Positions 1 through 11,761 are shown, numbered from the stretch's first letter. The stretch is 64,000 bases of DNA from Synanceia verrucosa (GCA_029721515.1 CM056567.1:23470731-23534730), one strand, 5' to 3'. Program-made: numbers and translations. Notes: a model not told the origin generated them from the letters alone.

Positions 1-3000
1 CCCCCTCTGTGGCCTAGGAGATGGAGGAGACAGCATAAACAAAAGTGGGGTAAGCGTAGCGGTCTGTGTGCTAAGCTAAGAGCTAACCCACACAGACCGG
101 CTCTGCCCAGTCTCCTCGCCAACGCCAGGTCACTCGTCAACAAACTGGAAGAAATTCGACTGAGGATCGTCTCACACAAGACGGACAGCTGCGTAGCTAT
201 CTTCACCGAGACCTGGCTGGACAACAACATCTCCGACACAGCGGTGGAGCTAGCGGGGCGCTCTCTGTTCCGGGCCTCCCCAAAGGGGGAGGTTTGGCTC
301 TGTACAGTCACAACTCGTGGTGTACAGCAACGAATATTATCGGAAGCTTCTGCTTCCCCGATCTGGAATACCTGGCAGTGAAGTGCAGACCGTTTAAACT
401 GGTGAGAGAACTCAGCTCTGTCATGATCATAGTGGCCTACATACCACCGCAAGCTAATGCTAAGTTGGCGCTGGAGGAGCTCTACTGCCTGATCAGCGGC
501 CAGATGAACGCTAATCCAGAGGCGGCTGTGATCGTGGCTGGGGACTTTAACCATGTGGAACCGAAAGCTGTCCTCCCCAAATTCCACAAATTCATCAACT
601 TTCCCACCAGAGACTGTAATATACTGGACCAGGTGTACTGCAACATACCAGGAGCATACAAGGCTGCAGCAGCTCCTCACCTGGGTATGGCAGACCATAT
701 CTCTGTGCAACTAATCCCTGTCTACAGACCTCTGATCTGCAGGACCAAACCCACCACCAGAACCATCCAGGTTTGACTGAGGAGGCTTCCTCAGCCCTAC
801 AGGACTGTTTTGAGCACACAGTCTGGGAAGTGTTCAAAAAGGACTCTTCTTGAGGCTAACACGTCATCTGTGCTGTCCTATGTTCATTTCTGCACTGATG
901 CTGTCTTACCCACAAAGACAATCACGGTTTTTCCTAACCAGAAGCCATGGATGGATGGCACAGTGTGGCCCCTGCTTAAAGCCTGGGATGTAGCCTACAT
1001 AGCAGGAGACAAACTGGCTTATAGCAGGGCCCGAAAAGAACTGAAAAAGGGCATCCAGATGGCGAAACAGAGGCACAAGCAACGCATTGAGGAGCACTTC
1101 AACACCAACAACACCCGCAACATGTGGAAAGGCATCAGGACCATCACTGACTACAAGCGCAGTGACCAGCAGGTCAGCCATGACCCCACGCTACCTGACA
1201 CCTTAAACAGTTTCTTTGCACGCTTCGACTCTCCAAGCAACAGAAGGACTGTAAATGTCCCTCAGCCAGAGGTGCAGCACCAGCCTCTCACCCTGCAGCT
1301 GCACCAGGTGACCTCCAGCCTGAGGAGGATCAACACCAACAAGGCTGCAGGTCCAGACAAGGTGTCAGGTCGGACCCTGAAAGCATGTGCGGACCAACTG
1401 GCCGAAGTCTTTCTGGACATTTTCAACCTGTCCCTGCAGCTCTCCATGGTCCCTGTCTGCCTGAAGTCCTCCATCATTGTGCCTGTGCCCATAAAATCAA
1501 CCATCACATGCCTCAATGATTACCGTCCTGTCGCTCTCACCCCTGTCATCATGAAGTGCTTTGAGCGGATCCTCCTGAAGCACATCAAGGACGCCATCCC
1601 TGCTGGCCTGGACAGCCTGCAGTTCGCCTACAGGGAGAATCGTTCTACGGAAGATGCTGTTTCACTGGCACTTCACACCGCCTGACTCACCTGCAGCATC
1701 CCAACACCTACGTCAGGATGTTGTTTGTGGACTTTGGCCCTGAAGCTCCACAACCTGGGTTTGTCAACATCACTCTGCTCCTGGATCAGTGATTTCTTCA
1801 CCAACAGGCCCCAGGTGGTGAGGATTGGGAAGTCCACATCTGCCTCACTGATCCTCAACACCGGAACACCGCAGGGTTGTGTGCTCAGCCCTGCCCTCTT
1901 CACCCTCTTCACCCAGGACTGCTCTGCCGTCCACTCCACAAACATGGTTTGCAGACGACACCACCGTGGTGGGTCTCATATCCAACAACAATGAGACCCA
2001 CTATAGAGAAGAAGTCCAGAGCCTCACACGATGGTGTTCAGGAACAATCTGGTCCTGAACATCAACAAGACAAAGGAGGTCATAGTGGACTACAGGAGGT
2101 CCAGGAAGACGGAACACACTCCTCTCTACATACATGGGGACAACATCAAGTTCCTGGGCATCCACATTTCCTCTGACCCCTCCTGGACTGTGAACACTTC
2201 ACACCTGGTGAAGAAGGCCCAACAACAGCTCTTCTTTCTCAGGAAGCTGAAGTGGACTGGACTCTCTCCTCAGCTGCTTACAAACTTGTACAGAGCCACT
2301 ATTGAGAGCATCCTGTGTCTCAGTATGACAGTGTGGTAGGGCAGCTGGACAAGAAAAACAGGGGATTGTGGGCCGCCGTCTACCAGATCTGGACTCAATC
2401 TACACTGCCCGAGTCCAGAGAATGGCCAGATGCATTGCAACCGATCCCAGCCCACCCAGGCAACATACTGTTTGTACCGCTTCCATCAGGAAAGCGGTAC
2501 AGGAACATCAAAACAAGGACAAAAAGAGTGAAAGACAGCTTCTTCCCCAGAGCTGTGAAAGCAATAGCCCCCCTGTAGTTTGACACCAATAGCCCAACAG
2601 GTCTTGCACGAAGATGCACTTTATCTACTCCTTCTCCACATTCTGCAAGTTTACATTTCTGTTGAAAACATTAAACTATGGGTGCAATAACACATTCCAC
2701 TGTAAATATCAGATTGCTACTGCAAATATCACATGTATGCTGCCAATAGACATTTCTGTTGCAAGTACTAAAAAAGTAAGTATTTTTGCTGTAAATACTT
2801 TATTCCTATTTTAAATTACATTTCTATTGTATATATCATTTCTCTGCAAATACGGGTGTTTTATATTTTATATTTTGTATTTTATATTTTTATATTTATG
2901 TCCTTTATATCTTTATTTTTATTCCTTATTTATGTGTGTCCTAAAGCTGGGAGACTCCTCAAAATTTCATTATGTGTGCATAATGACAATAAAGAATCTT

Positions 3001-3016
3001 GATTCTTGAATCTTGA
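1..3016 (+). mobile_element. Decayed Rex1/CR1-like LINE, 5' end outside the window
   Basis: The + strand reads in broken frames as an apurinic endonuclease followed by a non-LTR reverse transcriptase. The endonuclease start (ANARSLVNK near 120, FTETWL near 205) and GDFNH near 540-555 are visible, followed by AAGPDKVSGR near 1345, DSLQFAY near 1612 and TPQGCVLSP near 1870. The 3' end carries an AT-rich tail and repeated TTGATTCTTGAATCTTGAA at 2995-3016. The family assignment (CR1 superclade, Rex1-like) is by recognition of the RT, not by alignment. It sits in the gabbr1 intron upstream of the first visible exon. Confidence 0.85.
115..2583 (+). pseudogene. LINE endonuclease-reverse transcriptase ORF, broken
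   Basis: This is the single ORF expected of a Rex1/CR1-like LINE (EN then RT) in several blocks. The EN block reads to a TGA at about 774. The RT block at 810-1685 stops inside the FAYR...STEDAV region. The palm and C-terminal blocks at 1725-2340 and 2395-2583 are in changed frames. The region around the catalytic ADD box is frame-shifted (near 1945-1965). EN residues of the GDFNH box are still present, but no continuous frame joins EN and RT, so the copy cannot encode a working protein. Confidence 0.8.
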
Positions 3017-3400
3017 ATGTGTTTATAGTGATCACTGAAACGGCTGAAATCCATCTTCAAAGATAGCAGGAGAGGCTTTGTTCTAGTGTTTGGAAGGCAA
3101 TATGTCCATATATTCATGAATATTGTCACTTATAGTGAAATACAGAAAAAATGCCACATACATTTTCTTTATCCCACAAGTTTAATAAATGATGTTCTTC
3201 AATAAACTTAAAGCTCCTGTCAGCCTCAGAGCTGTTTCAGTGATCACTGTAAACACGTGATCATTTGCGCATTTAGAAAATAATAAATAGAGGCAGCTGA
3301 CTGGACAACAGTGCAGCAGTCTGACACGCCTGCTCAATAGAGAGTCCTGTAGTGTGAACACTCCTGTCACTGACCAGTCCTGTAGTGTGAACACCTCAAA
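3017..3400. repeat. Fragment related to the hAT-like MITE at 59801-60870
   Basis: The stretch contains GTTTCAGTGATCACTGTAAA near 3233 and its inverse near 3030, plus CTGACACGCCTG near 3321 and a GTGTGAACA motif. The same words occur inside the hAT-like elements at 29690-30475 and 59801-60870. No complete ends or TSD are visible, so it is called a decayed or rearranged relative. Confidence 0.45.
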
Positions 3401-4065
3401 ACTCTGACGGGGGAGGAAATGACGTAGTCACTCTCCGTGGTGCCGAAGCTTGTTGTTGCGAGCATGTATCTGTTGTAAAATGATGGTATTGTGAGCTTTA
3501 TTATTTGGATTAAGGGCCCAGTCATTTGCCCTGACCCCAGCCCGGCTCTGATTTGTTCCGCTAGAACCACCTTGTGGGGAGGTTGAAGACTGCAGAATAA
3601 CAGACCATGGTGGTGGTCTTTGGTCAGTTTGACCTCACTGTCCTTATTAACACATAGAGTGCATAAACTGCACCCATTCAATGGGGCCCATTTTGTATAG
3701 AAGCAAAATTGTCTTTGCATAGCCTACTGCCACTTGGACCCAAATAAGCAGCAGAAAATTGATGGATGTCCTTTAAAGTTGAAGTTAAAAGCTGCAGACT
3801 GTGTAGAAACCATCTGTCTCCAGATGAATGACAGTGGTTAGCTCTCCCCAACAATCCCCCAGTGTACAGAAACGCTGTGTGTGGGTGAAATGAATTGGAA
3901 AAATTATATGTGCGCATGAACAGAGAAAACTTGACTGCTCCTGGTGTCAGCTTGCTGCCTCCGTTTGTCAGTCTGGATGAGATTTTTCAGCTTTCCAACA
4001 GAAATGACTGACTTTTGATCAATATGTATTGATTTCCAGAATGTCCAACAAGTCAAGAAACCCCA
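3401..4065. other. Intronic DNA without recognisable features
   Basis: No exon with matching splice signals, transposon terminus or tandem repeat was recognised here. It is presumed gabbr1 intron. Confidence 0.4.
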
Positions 4066-4177
4066 GTGGTATTACAGCAGCAAAGTGGATTGTGCAACAT
4101 TACAATTAGGGCCTATGCAAAAATAACAAGCAGAAACATTAATAAATCAATAGAATACGGAGGAAAACATGTCAATA
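4066..4177 (-). repeat. Short LINE 3'-end fragment (Rex1-like)
   Basis: TTACAGCAGCAAAGTGGATT and GTGCAACATTACAA match the reverse-oriented LINE 3' end at 41055-41090. It is a small truncated copy in the same (-) orientation, abutting the Tc1 element at 4178. Confidence 0.55.
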
Positions 4178-5290
4178 CACACTATGTAGCCAAAAGTATA
4201 CGCTCACCCATCCAAATAGTCAGAATCAGGTGTTCCAATCCAAAAGCTCAGTGAATTCCAGCGTGGAACTGTGATAGTATGCCACCTGTGCAACACCTGT
4301 ATCATAAGAACGTGGAAGTATTTGGGAACGACAGCAACTCAGCCATGAAGTGGTAGACCACGTAAACTGATGGAGCGGGGTCAGTGGATGCTGAGGCACA
4401 TAGTGCGAAGAGGTCACCAACTTTCTGCAGAGTCAATCAATACAGACCTCCAAACTTCATGTGGCCTTCAGGTTAGCTCAAGAACAGTGCACAGAGAGCT
4501 TCATGGAATGGGTTTCCATGGCCGAGCAGCTGCATCCAAGCCATACATCACCAAGTGCAATGCAAAGTGTTGGATGCAGTGGTGTAAAGCACGCCGCCAC
4601 TGGACTCTAGAGCAGTGGAGATGCATTCTCTGGAGTGACGAATCACGTTTCTCCATCTGGCAATCTGATGGACGAGTCTGGGTTTGGCGGTTGCCAGGAG
4701 AACGATACTTGTTGGACTGCATTGTGCCAAGTGTAAAGTTTGGTGGAGTGGGGTTATGGTGTGGGCTTGTTTTTCAGGAGCTGGGCTTGGCCCCTTAGTT
4801 CCAGTGAAAGGAACTCTGAATGCTTCAGCATACCAAGACATTTTGGACAATTCCATGCTCCCAACTTTGTGGGAACAGTTTGGAGCTGGCCCCTTCCTCT
4901 TCCAACATGACTGTGCACCAGTGCACAAAGCAAGGTCCATAAAGACATGGATGACAGAGTCTGGTGTGGATGAACTTGACTGGCCTGCACATAGTCCTGA
5001 CCTCAACCCCATAGAACACCTTTGGGATGAATTAGAGCAGAGACTGAGAGCCAGGCCTTCTCGTCCAACATCAGTGTGTGACCTCACAAATACACTTCTG
5101 GAAGAATGGTCAGAAATTCCCATAAACACACTCCTAAACCTTGTGGACAGCCTTCCCAGAAGAGTTGAAGCTGTTATAGCTGCAAAGGGTGGACTGACGT
5201 CATATTGAACCCTATGGATTAGGAATGGGGTGTTACTTAAGTTCATATGTGAGTCAAGGCAGGTGAGTGAATACTTTTGGCAAGATAGTG
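4178..5290 (+). mobile_element. Tc1/mariner element, internally deleted and frame-broken
   Basis: The ends are inverted copies (ACTATGTAGCCAAAAGTATA on the left; ACTTTTGGCAAGATAGTG on the right) flanked by TA. The interior reads as a Tc1-like transposase in two overlapping frames: 4370-4798 includes the first catalytic box SDESRF, and 4684-5208 includes FQHDCAPVHKA and SPDLNPIEHLWDELE. The catalytic D, D and E positions are all present, but a frame shift near 4750-4790 and the loss of the N-terminal DNA-binding region make it non-autonomous. The same family recurs at 7779-8644 and, rearranged, at 40400-40934. Confidence 0.9.
4370..5208 (+). pseudogene. Tc1-like transposase, frame-shifted
   Basis: Two overlapping open blocks together cover the end of the HTH region through the DDE domain. 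The first carries WSDESRFS; the second carries VWWSGVMVWACFSG, HDCAPVHKA and SPDLNPIEHLWDE, and ends with ...AAKGGLTSY and a stop. The shift lies near 4750-4790, where GGAGTGGGGTTATGGTGTG has lost phase. The spacing of the catalytic residues is that of a DD34E Tc1 enzyme. It is inactive as it stands. Confidence 0.85.
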
Positions 5291-5292
5291 TA

Positions 5293-6031
5293 GATAGGAC
5301 TGTTAATCACATACAATCAATTAACTTCTATATTATGGCCATATTCATTGTCTAAATCTCAACACTATTGGTGAACAATAATGACTGAAGGAATTCTTTC
5401 TTTTAACTGTACAGTCTTTCAACCTCAAGGTAACTATTTCCCACATTTTAAACAAACATTTTATCCATTTTTAATCAACCTTAATCATTTAAGCTTGTTT
5501 TACACATGAAGTATCATGAATTTTTAACCTTTAAGAATCTTCGCCACCTCTCTGCCTCGGATAAATATCCTTCTGCTGGTCATTCAGTTCGCTATCGACC
5601 ACTTTTCTTAACTTACACTCGACTTTTCCTTTCACGTTCATGCTGCTTCTTCATGCTGCTGCTCATGCTGCTCTGGCTCCAGTGCTGTTTCACAATCAAA
5701 CTTTTGCAGGTAGAGGGTGGGACTTACTCTCTCGCTGACCAATCGTATATCTAATGCATACAACAGAACAAATAAGGATGAAGCGAATGTGTATGGGATA
5801 ACTGATTGACAGACTAATTAACTAGTGAAAGTAATATTCCATTAAATAAGGAACTATAAAGAAATAAAACAATACAAATGGACACAATTGTGGTGCTACT
5901 GGGTCACACCAATAATGTATAAATGCCTCTGTACTGGTCTGTGGCTACATAGCCTGCTGTGTCTTTTTCACTGGTCTTTTTTCTATAATAAAACATGTGA
6001 ACTTGATGTTGCAATCCACTGTTTTCCTTAG
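5293..6031. other. gabbr1: gabbr1 intron, nothing further recognised
   Basis: This is the end of the intron before the first visible gabbr1 exon. It closes with a pyrimidine tract and AG at 6030-6031. A short open frame at 5506-5754 has no family resemblance that I can see. Confidence 0.5.
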
Positions 6032-6160
6032 GTGCTGTGTATGATAACCGCTCCAGTCACCATGATCCTGTCCTCACAGCAGGATGCCTCCTTCGCATTT
6101 GCCTCCTTGGCCATAGTCTTTTCAGTCTACATCACCCTGGTGGTTCTGTTCATTCCCAAG
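6032..6160 (+). CDS. gabbr1: gabbr1 exon: end of the transmembrane domain (GABA-B receptor subunit 1)
   Basis: The exon runs from an acceptor (TTTTCCTTAG) to a donor (AAG|GTAAAA). It encodes 43 codons in phase 0, including TAPVTMILSSQQDASFAFA and VYITLVVLFIPK, which correspond to TM6-TM7 of the class C GPCR domain of GABBR1. The receptor is the GABA-binding subunit of the obligate GABA-B heterodimer; GABBR2 couples to Gi/o. Upstream exons (Venus flytrap and TM1-5) must lie left of the window, because positions 1-6031 contain only intron and transposon sequence. The C-tail continues in the exons at 8746 and 9239. The paralogue (gabbr1a or gabbr1b) cannot be told from this part. Confidence 0.93.
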
Positions 6161-6477
6161 GTAAAATCAGTCCTCTAATATAAGCAACTTAAAAAGTATT
6201 AATGGGTTTGTCATATCAACACAGTGAAGTTAATATATAATGTACCATAATTACACAAACCTGACAGCAGCTACATACTGCAAATGCTTTCATTTTCAAT
6301 ACAATGTACACACTGAAGATAATGCAACTGGAATATCAGACGCAATAATCACTGATATCTAGTGGCCAAATGTAGGCATGGCAGCCAAACACAGGCTGAA
6401 CATGAGCTAAACAAAACATGTAACTGGATACATCTAACCTCTCTAAATGGTAGACAGTACCGTAACAGAAATGTTGT

Positions 6478-6489
6478 TATATATATATG

Positions 6490-6549
<60 letters not shown>

Positions 6550-6552
6550 TCC
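6478..6552. repeat. (TA)n/(TATG)n microsatellite
   Basis: An uninterrupted AT-alternating tract with occasional G or C directly abuts the (ATCC)n end of the SINE-like copy that follows. It lies in the gabbr1 intron. The short Tyr/Ile-rich open frames through it are artefacts of the repeat. Confidence 0.9.
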
Positions 6553-6792
6553 ATCCATCCATCAGCCTATCCCAGCTGTCTCAGGGCAGAAGGCAGGGTA
6601 AACCCTGGACAAGTCGCCACCTCATCACAGGACACACAGAGACAGACAACCACTCACACTCACATTCACACCTACGGTCAATTTAAATTAGCCAATTAAC
6701 CTAATTGTGCATGTTTTTGGATGGTGGGTGGAAGCCGGAGTACCAGAGAGAACCCACTCAGACACAGGGAGAACATGCAAACTCCACACAGT
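6553..6792 (-). repeat. SINE-like repeat, 5'-truncated, reverse orientation
   Basis: Starting from (CCAT)n it reads, in reverse, the 3' two-thirds of the ~365-bp family seen complete at 45778-46143 and 58068-58432. Visible parts include the CCAGCTGTCTCAGGGCAGAAG block, CACTCACACTCACATTCACA, and AACATGCAAACTCCACACAG, where the copy stops before the pol III box region. No clear TSD was seen. Confidence 0.8.
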
Positions 6793-7778
6793 ATTTGACT
6801 TTTGCAATGAGGATAAAGCAATAAAGGAATAAGTTGACATTTTCCACACAGAAACAATGGAGAGCAAATAAAAAAGCACCCAAAGTACTGTATGTAATGA
6901 ATCAACTCAACTCAGACACACGCCAGCTACTGAGCTGCTAGTTAGGCGCTGGTCTAATTATTAGCAAATAGTACAAATTAAAGTCATCTTAACAATCTAT
7001 ATATATTATTAATAAAATGGCACTAAACTGTATTCACACAAATACATGAAAAGGGATTGCTGAACAAGACTAGTAAATGTAACTACAAATCAAGACTACT
7101 AGAAAGGACTACTAAACAGGACTACTAAAGAGGAATACCAGGCAGGAACACTAAGAAGGAATACTAAATAGAACTGCTACTCACCTCAACTAAATGAGTT
7201 TAGGTATACTACTGTTTCTCAGCTGAGAGATGTTTTTCTGATTATTCTCTGCCTGCCTATTTCGCTGCCTGTGGTGATGATTAAAGATGACTACAAACTG
7301 CACGATCCACCTCTGGTCCTATATTTATCGAAAATACTCAGATCTCAGCTACTAAAAGTGGAATAACTATAGAGAGACACACATTAGTTATGGAAAAACA
7401 TGGTATACCATGGAATCAAATTCATCTTCAACATGAAGAGCTAAACATGGAGTTGACCTGAGGAGTCACTAAATAACTATATGTAAATACAATAAAAAAT
7501 AATAATAATATTCCAAAATCAAATGTGAATATGATATAAAAGCTCAGTTCATACAAACAGTTGTCCCTGATCATGAATATTTCTAGACTAAAGACATCAG
7601 TGAAGCCTAAATGAAATTGCACAAGCAGAGTTAAGAAGATTGTGTAATATAGACTCAAGGAAAATAATTGTTCCTGTAAAAAAATAACACCTGTGTCCAG
7701 TATCAAATAACCATAATAACTGCATATATTTAGGTCACAAAACTATGTTCAACTAATGTAAGAACTAAAGTTGGAATA
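6793..7778. other. gabbr1: gabbr1 intron without recognisable features
   Basis: AT-rich sequence with a few loosely repeated CTACTAAA words near 7080-7180. No exon or element end was identified. Confidence 0.4.
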
Positions 7779-8644
7779 CACTATATTGCCGAAAGTATTC
7801 GCTCACCCATCCAAATAATCAGAATCAGACTGCTTTTACAAACATTTGTGAAAGAATGGGTCGCTCTCAGGAGCTCAGTGAATTCCAGCGTGGAACTGTG
7901 ATAGGATGCCACCTGTGCAACAAATTTCCTCACTCCTAAATATTCCACAGTCAACTGTCAGCTGTATTATAAGAACATAGAAGTGTTTGGGAACAACAGC
8001 AACTCAGACATGAAGTGGTAGACCACATAAACTGATGGAGCGGGGTCAATGGATGCTGAGGCACATAGTGTGAAGAGGTCGCCAACTTTCTGCAGAGTCA
8101 ATCAATACAGACCTCCAAACTTCATGTGGCCTTCAGATTAGCTCAAGAACAGTGCACAGAGAGCTTCATGGAATGGGTTTCCATGGCCGAGCAGCTGCAT
8201 CCAAGCCATATATCACCAAGTGCAATGCAAAGCGTCGGATGCAGTGGTGTAAAGCACGCCACCACTGGACTCTAGAGCAGTGGACGAGTCTGGGTTTGGC
8301 AGTTGCCAGGAGAACGATATTTGTTGGACTGCATTGTGCCAAATGTAAAGTTTGTTGGAGGGGGGAGGTGGTATTATGGTGTGTATTAGAGCAGAGACTG
8401 AGAGCCAGGCCTTCTCATCCAACATCAGTGTATGACCTCACAAAAACACTTCTGGAAGAATGGTCAAAAATTCCCATAAACACACTCCTAAACCTTGTGG
8501 ACAGCCTTCCCAGAAGAGCTGAAGCTGTTATAGCTGCAAAGGGTGGACTGACGTCATATTGAACCCTATGGATTAGGAATGGGATGTCACTTAAGTTTAT
8601 ATGTGAGTCAGGGCAGGTGAGCGAATACGTTTGGCAATATAGTG
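7779..8644 (+). mobile_element. Tc1/mariner deletion derivative (same family as 4178-5290)
   Basis: The left end is CACTATATTGCCGAAAGTAT and the right end is TTTGGCAATATAGTG. They are inverted matches, each flanked by TA (7777-7778 and 8645-8646). The 866-bp interior retains the transposase N-terminal region and the C-terminal tail, but the segment with the first two catalytic Asp residues is deleted (joins near 8280 and 8385). It is therefore non-autonomous. It sits in the intron between the gabbr1 exons at 6032 and 8746. Confidence 0.9.
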
Positions 8645-8745
8645 TATCATTGGTAAGGTCTACAGGTTACTGATGAACTCCTTCAGTTATTCAGGAACTG
8701 GTGAGTCGTCACATGTATAGCTGAAATCATGTTCATGATTTGTAG

Positions 8746-8889
8746 ATGCGGCGTCTGATCACACGGGGCGAGTGGCAGTCAGATGCCCAGGAGGCCATGA
8801 AGACTGGCTCGTCCACCAATAACAATGACGAGGAGAAGTCCAGACAGCTGGAGAGAGAGAACAAGGAGCTCCAGAGGATAATCCAGGAG
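8746..8889 (+). CDS. gabbr1: gabbr1 exon: cytoplasmic tail and first half of the coiled coil
   Basis: An acceptor (ATTTGTAG) precedes MRRLITRGEWQ and 48 codons in phase 0. The exon ends ...KELQRIIQE before GTCACT, a valid but weak donor. This segment follows TM7 of GABBR1 (MRRLITRGEWQSxAQ and KTGSSTNNN are family hallmarks) and begins the leucine-zipper-like coiled coil (EEKSRQLERENKELQ) that pairs with GABBR2. It joins in frame to the next exon (KEERVSEL...). Confidence 0.95.
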
Positions 8890-9238
8890 GTCACTTTGGT
8901 CCTTCCTCTATTCCACACAATTCTCCTCTTCATATTTTCCATCGAAAATATGATAAAACAGACCAAAAATGTTGAGTAACTCAGAACTTCCAGCATCATC
9001 TTTGTTTGCTCAGTTGTCATCACTTCTGTTCACACTTACATCATATGATGTTCAAATATTTGTTGAGACACTGATCCTGAGTTTGGAAATGTTTGGAGTT
9101 TGGAAAAATTAGCAAATATATGACAAAAGAAAGAAAAAAAAATATGGAACTTTTGGTTTCATCTCAGTTTGCTCATTTGTCATCACATCTATTTATACTT
9201 GAAAGATTGCTGAGTCATTATTACATTTGTCCCTTCAG

Positions 9239-9526
9239 AAAGAAGAACGTGTGTCTGAGCTGAGAAACCAGCTTTCTGAGCGACAAGCCCTGCGATCAAG
9301 GAGAATAGCGTCCGCCATCACCATGCAGAACCACAGCTCCATGTCTCCTGTCATTACCCAGAGCAATTCCAGGTCTCTGGCACCTCCTCCAGGGTACCCC
9401 TCCACCATCTCAGACCTGCATCCTGTCCCTCCATCTTTCGGCAACTCATCCAGCCTCTACCAGCCAGACAGCAAGATCAGCCGAAATAACTGCCACACGA
9501 GCCGACTGCAGCTACTGTACAAGTGA
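9239..9526 (+). CDS. gabbr1: gabbr1 terminal coding exon: coiled-coil end, ER-retention motif, C terminus
   Basis: The exon follows CCCTTCAG. It encodes KEERVSELRNQLSERQ, the second half of the heterodimerisation coiled coil, then LRSRR, which keeps the RSRR endoplasmic-reticulum retention signal that GABBR2 masks in the dimer. A Ser/Pro-rich tail follows, ending ...SRLQLLYK and TGA. The tail between LRSRR and LLYK differs from the mammalian Pro-rich tail, but LLYK at the end is the family ending. Together the three exons give 186 residues of the C-terminal part of the receptor. Confidence 0.95.
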   Translation, partial: KEERVSELRNQLSERQALRSRRIASAITMQNHSSMSPVITQSNSRSLAPPPGYPSTISDLHPVPPSFGNSSSLYQPDSKISRNNCHTSRLQLLYK

Positions 9527-11757
9527 GATGATGGTGGGAATGAAGTCCCAACATAGTGTGAAAATAAATGGCTAGCACAGTAACTATCTGTAGGACTGAC
9601 TCTAAAACTCGGCAGTGGCCAGGGGATAACTAGTTACCAAACTGATCATGACATTGGACATCATTCATCATCAATCATTTGGATTTTGAGTTTGAGAGCA
9701 GATAGCAGTCAGAATTGACTGTTCGCTGATCCCCAACAGCAGCAGAATTCACAAAAATTCTATATATTCATATTTATTTGGTAATTGTCATTGGTTGATG
9801 ATGCCTACATGCACGATGCTGTTGCTAAGATATTATATTATCCGCATCCCCACCAGCTGATGTAGAATTAAGAAATAATTATTATAGTTATTCTTATTGT
9901 ACTGCAGCGTAGCTAGTTAGCAAGAGGGATATAGTGACAAAGTAAGGTTATTGAATGAATCATGTACTGTGCATAGCAACAGTAGCTAATGAGGGCTGAG
10001 GTGTTGCAGACCAAGATGTGATGGCAAAGCCTTTTTCATCTGTATTGCACAATATTACCCTCTAATGTGTTTAGATAGTGACATGTACTCTAGTAAGAGG
10101 CTGGGCAAAGGGACAGACTTTGTGGTGATGTTCGTATAGTGATGGTAAGTGACTGATTGTATCCAAACATGTTGTCATTTTAGCTCCCATTGTTCAGTGT
10201 CTGATGGTGGTCTCTGTTCAAACAGACTGCTGGGTCAAGTCCTCACTGTGGATGAGAGAGAAGTCAGCTGAGGACACTGCTGGGATCTGTCAAGTGTTGT
10301 GATACCACATGAGGCTGAAATCAGCTGAAAGTCTGGTTATTATTGACACCAAAAGTGACAGGCAGCAAATTTCCCCTGTATACCCCACTCAGCATTTTAG
10401 CTTTGTTCACTGTTCTGCTTTTTCGGTCTTACTTCCAAATTCAGGTTTCTATGGGTATTGTGTGTGTAAAAAGTAAGATTCTCAGAGAGTGAAAGTCGAG
10501 GACATGCTTGACGTCTGTATGTCTAATAATACTTCTGAAAATAACAGGGAAAACAGCATGGGACTTGGTTTCATAATGTGTCTCAAGTGTCACACTTCAC
10601 ACAAATTAATATTCAGGGAGTCACTAGGTTTTAAAACGGGGGTCTCCCCTCCAAAAGGGGCAACCGTAAAAATTATTTTGAATAATGTGTGGTTGTATGA
10701 TTATTTATTTAAACTCATATTCTGGCAACTTAAATTTGTCTGCATTTTTTGTAAAAAAATAAATAAATAAATAAATGAATAAATAAATAAACCAGCACCA
10801 AATTTTTAGGGATGCTTAAAAATATTTTATGGGGGCTTCACCCCCCCAACATAGGCCTGTTAATATAGGCCTGATGCCACTGTTAATATTCACATCATTC
10901 TATGTGAGCAAAAAAGTGCTTCCAGTTGTTAAGTAAATTCAAATTGTTGCATTCAAAATAAGTTTGATGAAGTTTCAGTTTGAAAACAACCTTTGCAGGT
11001 GATGGTCACTGGACTGCATTCCTGCATATGTGACCGCATTGTTGACATTGCTGGGGCACATACTTAAAAAAGTAATGGATTATGTGTTACTTGTTATGTT
11101 TAAAGTAATGCCTTGCTTTACTAAATTACTTACTGCCGACAGTAATTAACTCAACTACCAAAAACTCAACTGCTCAAATAATTTAATATTTCTGGTGAAT
11201 TGTAAAAAAAGAAAAAGGAGGACAGACAGCAGATCATTTCAAAGTAAAGCTCCTTATTGAAATAAAAAGGAGGACAGAGTAGATAATTTCAAAATGAAGC
11301 TCCTTATTGTAATTAAAGGAGAACAGACAGCAGATGATTTCAAATAAAGATCCTTATTGTAATAAAAGGTGGACAGCCGCCAGATCTCTCTTTTCTGCTC
11401 TTTAATGTCACAAAGCTGACAGGAAGTAGTGAATGTCAGTCCAAACAGCCCTTCACAGTAAAAGGCTTAAAATTTTTGCCATCACATTCTGGTTACTTTT
11501 AAACAACAAATCCTCAGTAATGTTCATATTTCCACCATCTAAAGACATCTTCACCAGCTCCTCCATCTTTGTTTCATCTCCTCTTCCATGAGCTTGAGCT
11601 CTGAAGTCAAAGTCATGATGAAAGTAGATCAAACAGGAAAAGAGACATTTGATTTGTTTTTCTGTCCTCCTGTTACAAAGAGAGTTCAGGCACATAAAGT
11701 CTCTCTATCACCATACAAAAAGTATTATAGTAACATATTGTGAAATACTACCTGGGC
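9527..11757 (+). other. gabbr1: Probable gabbr1 3' UTR and flank
   Basis: No further coding exon was recognised. An AATAAA lies at 9563-9568, only 37 bp after the stop. If it is unused, the UTR could extend as far as the ATTAAA near 13451. An (AAAT)n tract occurs at 10760-10795. A short open frame at 10489-10770 does not resemble a known protein. Confidence 0.4.
11211..11390. repeat. ~50-bp minisatellite, about 3.5 diverged copies
   Basis: Units consist of an A-run, GGAGGACAGACAGCAGAT, a TTTCAAAxTAAAG block and CTCCTTATTGTAAT. They recur near 11211, 11265, 11316 and partly 11365, with substitutions and small indels. Confidence 0.75.
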
Positions 11758-11761
11758 TTAA

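Noticed and set aside
6349..6699. Tyr/Ile-rich small proteins
   Set aside because: Translations of the (TA)n/(TATG)n microsatellite and the adjoining SINE-like repeat.
10228..10276. Possible alternative last exon of gabbr1 (AG followed by LLGQVLTVDEREVS and stop)
   Set aside because: The acceptor is plausible, but the peptide does not match any gabbr1 tail I know. Without RNA evidence it is not supported.
11211..11390. CRISPR-like direct repeats
   Set aside because: Contiguous diverged minisatellite units with no unique spacers, in a vertebrate genome.
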